Assembly: GCA_903813345.2 (NCBI GenBank)
Contig: CAIIXF020000012.1
Location: 6,075,001 to 6,139,000, forward strand
Direction of reading: 5' to 3'
Length of the DNA stretch: 64,000 bases
Source of the DNA: Owenia fusiformis
Taxonomy: Eukaryota > Annelida > Polychaeta > Sabellida > Oweniidae
Below are positions 13,801 through 22,800 of this stretch, piece by piece. Position 1 is the stretch's first letter, and every line of letters starts with the position of its first letter. The notes beneath the pieces are model-generated. The model was not told where the DNA came from. It ran no database searches and saw only the letters and a list, made by a program, of their open reading frames with translations. Position numbers and translations under genes: made by a program.

Positions 13801-16800
13801 CATGCTTCAACTTTGGCCTAGAGCTAAGTAAGTATATGCAACAGCAATTGAAATATATGAAATACTCATTAAAACAAACATGGCTCAGGCCAGTCATGCT
13901 TCAATTTTGGCCTAGAGCTAAGCGAGAATATGCAACAGCAATTGAAATATGAAATACTCATACAACAAACATGGCTCAGGCCAGTCACGCTTCAATTTTG
14001 GCCTAGAGTTAAGCGTGTATATGCAACAGCAATTGAAATATATGAAATACTCATAAAAACATGGCTCAGGCCAGTCATGCTTCAATTTTGGCCTAGAGTT
14101 AAGCGAGTATATGCAACAGCAATTGAAATATGAAATACTCATAAAAACATGGCTCAGGCCAGTCATGCTTCAATTTTGGCCTAGAGCTAAGCGAGAATAT
14201 GCAACAGCAATTGAAATATGAAATACTCATAAAACAAACATGGCTCAGGCCAGTCATGCTTCAATTTTGGCCTAGAGCTAAGCGAGAATATGCAACAGCA
14301 ATTGAAATATGAAATACTCATACAACAAACATGGCTCAGGCCAGTCATGCTTCAATTTTGGCCTAGAGCTAAGCGAGTATATGCAACAGCAATTGAAATA
14401 TATGAAATACTCATAAAACAAACATGGCTCAGGCCAGTCATGCTTCAATTTTGGCCTAGAGTTTAGTGAGTATATGCAACAGCAATTGAAATATATGAAA
14501 TACTCATAAAACAAACATGGCTCAGGCCAGTCACGCTTCAATTTTGCCTAGAGCTAAGCGAGTATATGCAACAGCAATTGAAATATATGAAATACTCATA
14601 AAACAAACATGGCTCAGGCCAGTCATGCTTCAATTTTGGCCTAGAGTTTAGTGAGTATATGCAACAGCAATTGAAATATATGAAATACTCATAAAACAAA
14701 CATGGCTCAGGCCAGTCACGCTTCAATTTAGGCCTAGAGCTAAGCGAGTATATGCAACAGCAATTGAAATATGAAATACTCTAAAAACAAACATGGCTCA
14801 GGCCAATCATGCTTCAATTTTGGCCTAGAGTTTAGTGAGTATATGCAACTGCAATTGAAATATATGAAATACTCATAAAACAAACATGGCTCAGGTCAGT
14901 CATGCTTCAATTTTGGCCTAGAGTTAAGCGAGTATATGCAACAGCAATTGAAATAGATGAAATACTCATAAAACAAACATGGCTCAGGCCAGTCATGCTT
15001 CAATTTTGGCCTAGAGTTAAGCGAGTATATGCAACAGCAATTGAAATATGAAATACTCATAAAACAAACATGGCTCAGGCCAGTCACGCTTCAATTTTGG
15101 CCTAGGGTTAAGCGAGTATATGCAACAGCAATTGAAATATGATATACTCATAAAACAAACATGGCTCAGGCCAGTCATGCTTCAATTTTGGCCTAGAGTT
15201 AAGCGACTATATGCAACAGCAATTGAAATATGAAATACTCATAAAACAAACATGGCTCAGGCCAGTCATGCTTCAATTTTGGCCTAGAGTTAAGCGACTA
15301 TATGCAACAGCAATTGAAATATATGAAATACTCATAAAACAAACATGGCTCAGGCCAGTCATGCTTCAATTTTGGCCTAGAGTTAAGCAACTATATGCAA
15401 CAGCAATTGAAATATGAAATACTCATAAAACAAACATGGCTCAGGCCAGTCATGCTTCAATTTAGGCCTAGAGTTAAGCGAGTATGTGCAATAGCAATTG
15501 AAATATATGAAATACTCATAAAACAAACATGGCTCAGGCCAGTCATGCTTCAATTTTGGCCTAGAGTTAAGCGAGTATATGCAACAGCAATTGAAATATG
15601 AAATACTCATAAAACAAACATGGCTCAGGCCAGTCATGCTTCAATTTTGGCCTAGAGTTAAGCGACTATATGCAACAGCAATTGAAATATGAAATACTCA
15701 TAAAACAAACATGGCTCAGGCCAGTCATGCTTCAATCTTGGCCTAGAGCTAAGTAAGTATATGTAACAGCAATTGAAATATATGAAATACTCATAAAACA
15801 AACATGGCTCAGGCCAGTCATGCTTCAATTTTGGCCTAGAGTTAAGCGACTATATGCAACAGCAATTGAAATATGAAATACTCATAAAACAAACATGGCT
15901 CAGGCCAGTCATGCTTCAATTTTGGCCTAGAGTTAAGCGACTATATGCAACAGCAATTGAAATATATGAAATACTCATAAAACAAACATGGCTCAGGCCA
16001 GTCATGCTTCAATTTTGGCCTAGAGTTAAGCGACTATATGCAACAGCAATTGAAATATGAAATACTCATAAAACAAACATGGCTCAGGCCAGTCATGCTT
16101 CAATTTTGGCCTAGAGTTAAGCGACTATATGCAACAGCAATTGAAATATATGAAATACTCATAAAACAAACATGGCTCAGGCCAGTCATGCTTCAATTTT
16201 GGCCTAGAGCTAAGTAAGTATGTGCAATAGCAATTGAAATATGAAATACTCATACAACAAACATGGCTCAGGCCAGTCATGCTTCAATTTTGGCCTAGAG
16301 TTAAGCGAGTATATGCAACAGCAATTGAAATATGAAATACTTATAAAACAAACATGGCTCAGGCCAGTCATGCTTCAATTTTGGCCTAGAGCTAAGCGTG
16401 TATATGCAACAGCAATTGAAATATGAAATACTCATAAAACAAACATGGCTCAGGCCAGTCATGCTTCAATTTTGGCCTAGAGTTAAGCGACTATATGCAA
16501 CAGCAATTGAAATATGAAATACTCATAAAACAAACATGGCTCAGGTCAGTCATGCTTCAATTTTGGCTAGAGTTAAGCGACTATATGCAACAGCAATTGA
16601 AATATGAAATACTCATAAAACAAACATGGCTCAGGCCAGTCATGCTTCAATTTTGGCCTAGAGCTAAGTGAGTATATGCAACAGCAATTGAAATATATGA
16701 AATACTCATAAAACAAACATGACTCAGGCCAGTCATGCTTCAATTTTGGCCTAGAGCTAAGCGAGTATATGCAACAGCAATTGAAATATATGAAATACTC

Positions 16801-19800
16801 ATAAAACAAACATGGCTCAGGCCAGTCATGCTTCAATTTTGGCCTAGAGTTAAGTGAGTATATGCAACAGCAATTGAAATATATGAAATACTCATAAAAC
16901 AAACATGGCTCAGGCCAGTCATGCTTCAATTTTGGCCTAGAGCTAAGCGAGAATATGCAACAGCAATTGAAATATGAAATACTCATAAAACAAACATGGC
17001 TCAGGCCAGTCATGCTTCAATCTTGGCCTAGAGCTAAGTAAGTATATGTAACAGCAATTGAAATATATGAAATACTCATAAAACAAACATGGCTCAGGCC
17101 AGTCATGCTTCAATTTTGGCTAGAGTTAAGCGAGTATATGCAACAGCAATTGAAATATGAAATACTCATAAAACAAACATGGCTCAGGCCAGTCATGCTT
17201 CAATTTTGGCCTAGAGCTAAGTGAGTATATGCAACAGCAATTGAAATATATGAAATACTCATAAAACAAACATGGCTCAGGCCAGTCATGCTTCAATTTT
17301 GGCCTAGAGTTAAGTGAGTATATGCAACAGCAATTGAAATATATGAAATACTCATAAAACAAACATGGCTCAGGCCAGTCATGCTTCAGTTTTGGCCTAG
17401 AGTTAAGTGAGTATATGCAACAGCAATTGAAATATATGAAATACTCATAAAACAAACATGGCTCAGGCCAGTCATGCTTCAACTTTGGCCTAGAGTTAAG
17501 CGAGTATATGCAACAGCAATTGAAATATATGAAATACTCATAAAACAAACATGGCTCAGGCCAGTCATGCTTCAATTTTGGCCTAGAGCTAAGCGAGTAT
17601 ATGCAACAGCAATTGAAATATATGAAATACTCATAAAACAAACATGGCTCAGGCCAGTCATGCTTCAATTTTGGCCTAGAGTTAAGGAGTATGTGCAATA
17701 GCAATTGAAATGAAACAAACTTACCAACTGCAATGCAGCACTGTGTAACAGGCTTGACTTCTTACTGCAGTCTTTCAGCAACTTCTCTAAAATGTTCTTT
17801 GACATGATCACCTTTATCTAAAAATAATAATAATACTCAGGTTATCCTCTAAATAACTCCAATAATCCTCTAGTGAATTTAAGGTTAAAGGCCCCATATA
17901 AAGTTTAGGCCACATTGGCTTAAATTACAGTCCTACCAAATGTCATCAAAATGTGCTATATGTTAAACTTTTCAATTTACATGAAAAGTAATATTTGAAT
18001 GCTTAAACTATATTTTCAAACTTTATATGGGGCCTATATATCCTCTAAACAACTAAGGTTAATCTTAAACAACTCGATTTATCCTCAATACAACTTGAGT
18101 TGTCTTCTAAACAACGTTAGCCTTCAAACAACTCAAGCTTTCATCTGAACAAATTAAATTATCATCTAAAGAACTCTTTCAATCCTCAAAACAACTCAAG
18201 TAAGCCTCTAAAAATCAAATATCTCTACAAACTTTAAAGCAGAAATGAAAACTTCATATTTCAGTTTGTGATGGTTTAAGACTCAGTAGAGTGTACCTGT
18301 TCAAAAATTGAAGTCAGTCTAAACAGTATTTGTAAAGTTATTGGAAGTTGTAAGAAATTGTTACAGACGCCGATCGCCAACCACCAAACACCAACCATCA
18401 ACTGCCGATCACGGTCACAAAAAATGGAGACCATAACAATGTCACCACTTTTTGGTGGTGACATAAAAATATATATATTTCAGTATGAGAAGGTCTTAGT
18501 GAATGTACGAAAGTTAGCCTCGACAAACTTTTAAGCATGAATGAAAAACTTCATATTTCAGTAAGTGACGGTTTAGACGCAGTAGAGTGAACATGTACCT
18601 GTTCTGGCTTAGTAGCTGCATTCAAAGCAATCTCAACAAGCTGGTAACACAGGAACACTCTGTTAGGGGTGCTGTTACCCGATGCTAGTTTTCCTGGAAA
18701 GAGAATCAAATATAGCCACATTTATTCAACTTATTGAACATTGATTGTTATGGTTACCAAAAGAAACTGAACGTCTGCAATTTTGAAATATAGAATAACT
18801 TCATTTTTTATTTAGCCAGAATCAATGAAAACACAGAAAGAAATCCTGTACTTAGGGTTGATGTGAAAAAGTCAATCTAACCCAAGTGGGGATCGAACCC
18901 ATGAAATATGGTATTTTTACCAAGTTATCGTTTGCAATATTACTATTACATTTCTATAATATTACCATCGATAATGTTGTTCCAGAAAGCTTTCAGGTTG
19001 TCTATTGAAGTAAGAGTGGTTAAAGCCGTGGTGACAAGTTGCTTGCAGACCTCATGTATTACAGGGTGTTCACTAGTGCTGGCCTAGAGGAAATACAATA
19101 TACATAAGCATTATGTTCTTGAAGGTTTTAATACAGGGTTAACTGAAAGGAAAATATGCTGATCTCCTTAGGGACCACATTGAAGGATGGACATGTTTCA
19201 CTGAGGATAAACCCGGTATCTTAAATCGCCCCACACATGACAGATGTATCCGATACCTACTGAAGTTCTAGGTATCATATTCTTTGTAATAAATTCTCCA
19301 AGGTCAAGGTCAGTGTGAAATATGAAGCTGATTGGTCAAAAAATTCACGATCAAAAATGGTGGTAAATTTAAATTGATGTGGCGCAGCTGTCAGCATACT
19401 AAAGGTTATAATGACAAAGGTTAATGGTATCAACTTTTTTTTTTTTTTTTTTATTTTCGGCAACTGATGACTTTTTGACAAAATTCCTAATGTAAATTGA
19501 AGAAGCCTACCATCATGATTTGAGCAATGTGGCTGTAGTGCTTCGATGCAAGAAGGTCAGATGTTCCCCATTTTGTGCTCAATATCTCCTTCACACTTTT
19601 CTATAAATAAAAAAATTTACATGAGTAAAGTACATGTAGATATCGAACCAGAGTTGTTCATAAGAGGATGCACTCTTCTATCCATTAACTTCAAAGGAGT
19701 CAGTCCCTAACTCTGATAATTGAAAAGTAAATGTGTCAACACACTTTGAAAACAATTCCTTATTTACTAGAAAGCAGAATAATTGCTTTAGGTGTATGGA

Positions 19801-22800
19801 CCTTTTTAGAATCATTTTCAGATAATGATGGGGTACTTAGCTACATGTAAGTCTGTTGATGGTGCATACTGTAACGATTTAACATAACTTGCCATTTACA
19901 ATATATTGGTATCACACCAAATGGATTTCAGGAGGAAATCCATATTACATTTCTTCGTTAACATATGTAACATGATCTGTACACTAATAAGTTTGGGATG
20001 ACGTACCATATGATGTTTTGCAATGCACATGAGTAGCAGCAGTGTGTTTGGCGTGCAGTCCTCCCAGCCTTTAGAAATTCCCTCTTGGATAGACGGAAGA
20101 ATGGATTTGGTAAATATTTTTGTTGAAACCTGCAAAAAATCAAACGCATTACAATAATTGCTGTTATGATTATGAGTGTTCTTAGTGATTCTTTCTCAAT
20201 ACTCGGAGTCATTGATATATATTAGCCACAGAATATTTTACTAAAGTGACTCACATTTTGAGAGATTTTATTCAATTTCCACAAATTATACATTGAAGTG
20301 TGTGTAATGTCACAGAATAAACGGCAAGTATTGAATATGAAGATAGTAAATTGGCAAAAACTACCAAAAATGCTCTTGTAATACATACACATGAGAAAAT
20401 CAAAAATGTTAACACTTGTAGACAGATATATTCATGTATGTAACATAAAATCCATTCCGTTTACCTTCTCAATTAGCTGGCACAGTCCCAGGGTGGTTAT
20501 TTGCCCTAGGAATGGTTTACTGCTTGGTAGTTTATACATGTCTGCAACCATTGAGGAGATGTTAGGCCCAGTTTCTTTCAAGATCCTACCAGATTGAATA
20601 ACAGCTAGATACACCATGAGTTTCCCTAGCAACGCATTTGTCTCATCCTATAGTATAGAAATGGACTAAATAACATTGTTTATTGAAACAAAAATTTAAC
20701 ATGTTCCCGAAACATGTATAGGATATTGCCATATATGAACTTCGTGGGGATTTTTGACTTCTTTCATATATGGGCACTTATTAGAATGGTCTGAAGACAG
20801 TATATTGAATTTTCCTAACCCTTGGGTGCTAATTACAGAGAATACGGTATCTGAATTATATATTCTTTATTTTCTGTACAGTTTATAAAATATTATGGTA
20901 TTTCTTCACTGAAATCAAACTTACACTTTTAGAATCTTGTTGTGTTGTCTTCAGCTTTTCACGTGCCTCATCCAGGACAAGTTCAATAGGAACATTGGTG
21001 AATGCCTGTAGAACCTGGGACAGGGCCATGGAAAAGCTTGGTCTTGCATACTTGCGATCAGAAGCTAGTCCTCTCACTAATCTGGAGACGACATATTTCA
21101 ACTCTGGACAAACCTAGGATAAAATAAGTGAAAATTCAGATGAGACATTGTAAATGTAGAATGCTTATATGAGGAGGACTGTCACTTTAAAATCAAAATA
21201 ATTTACAAGTAGTTGTGGGAGTGATTTGAAAAATTAACCCCACATTTATGGGGGTATATCAGACAAATCAACAGCATTTGAAAACATGTGACATATTCCA
21301 TTTCAAATTTTGATAGAGATTTGCATTTTTCACCCATATATCAAGTCCAATCAGGTGTTTATGGTACTTTATTAGTCTTCCTAAATATCTCAAGCACATA
21401 TTCATGCAAAGATTTGTGGGAAAGTATTCAATGTTGAAGAGTATTATACACCCCCAAAATATAATATGATTTTCGATGCCGTTTTGGTGCCAAATTTCAG
21501 TGCCGTCTCGGCACCAAATGGACTGACTAGTCAGATGGCAAATTTTGGTGTCAAAAGACTCCGGTACCGAAACGGATGCAGAAACGGTGCCGAATTATAT
21601 TGGCTGTGTATTCGATTGAATATACAGAAAGTTAAAAGTGCAATAAAGACCGTTTAAAACAATTAATTTGTCCTGTTAAAATAAAGTTAAATATTTAAAT
21701 ATATCTAATTTTTCAAAAATTCTTCCTTAAAGGTGTAATAAAGACCACAGAGGAAATTTGGGAGTCATTTTGCCTTTCCTGAGCTAAAAGTGCAACGTCT
21801 GTCGATGTTTTATGGTTTAAGGAGAAGATTACTGGGATTAAGGTTGATTTGGTATTGTGAATATCGGCAGAAATAAATTTTCTTTGTAGCTAATGAAAAT
21901 AGATGTTAGCCTTGATGAAAGTATCCAAACTTTGACATATTTTTTCACTAGATCCATGATCGTCGGTTTACATCTCTGCACTATTTATTCAACCTTTAAT
22001 TTTCAAATTTTTAATTTTGACAATTAACCTCACTTTCAGTCTCTTATTAGAATCCCTGAATGGATGGTGTTCACAACACTGGAAAACTTAAATAAATCTC
22101 AGCCATCAAAAGTTGTCACAATGAGCTAAATTCTAAGTTTTATTTTTCAAACTGTTCCCGACGGAAGAAAAATAATCCCTGTTCACTCTATAGCACAATA
22201 AATGAATCCAAGACTTCATACCTGCAAAGTGTAAATTCCTACCAAATCGAAATGAATGTTTTCATGGATCACCATTGTTGTGATCCAAGGAGGACTGGCT
22301 CCCAGAATGCAACATCAATTAACTTTATTTACCTGTGACAGATTTCAAAATGGTGGAACTGCATTTTGAAAGCTGTCATGTGTCACGTTGCATTAAGAAA
22401 GAGCATGGATCAAAGTCGGTATGCAGTTGATTTGGTATCTGTAGATATAGCCTCCAAATACGGTAGAAGTGGACTAAGTTTCAACAGTTTATTTGGAAAG
22501 AAAAAGAAATTTGAATGGTCTATCCTTCTTCTAAGGCCACTGTATCGTGGGCTTCCAGTAAAGATATATTCCTGCATGAACAACTGTTCATGTCGTAATC
22601 ATAAAATTTGAAATCATATGTCCGCCATTTTTCCACATCACAATTTGAATTGTGAGTTTTGGTCTTATTACCTCACCAAAAATTCCAAAACACACATAAA
22701 GTGATCAGTGTATTAGTTCACATCTTCTGGATCGCTAACTTAGAATTTACAGCCAGTAACTAATGTCAGACGTTAACGACATTTCGTCCAGTTTTCGAAC

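Noticed and set aside
10887-17704. Long open frames on both strands of the minisatellite (up to 192 residues with a 31-residue repeat)
   Set aside because: They arise because the 93-bp unit is divisible by three and the unit has no stop in that frame; 91-bp units break them, both strands behave the same, and the array lies between two well-supported exons.
18841-18960. Possible tRNA gene around the GGTTCGATCCC motif
   Set aside because: No A box, no anticodon stem and no acceptor stem could be folded.
22366-22611. 81-residue plus-strand frame in MYBBP1A intron 1
   Set aside because: It lies inside a dispersed repeat and shows no recognisable domain.
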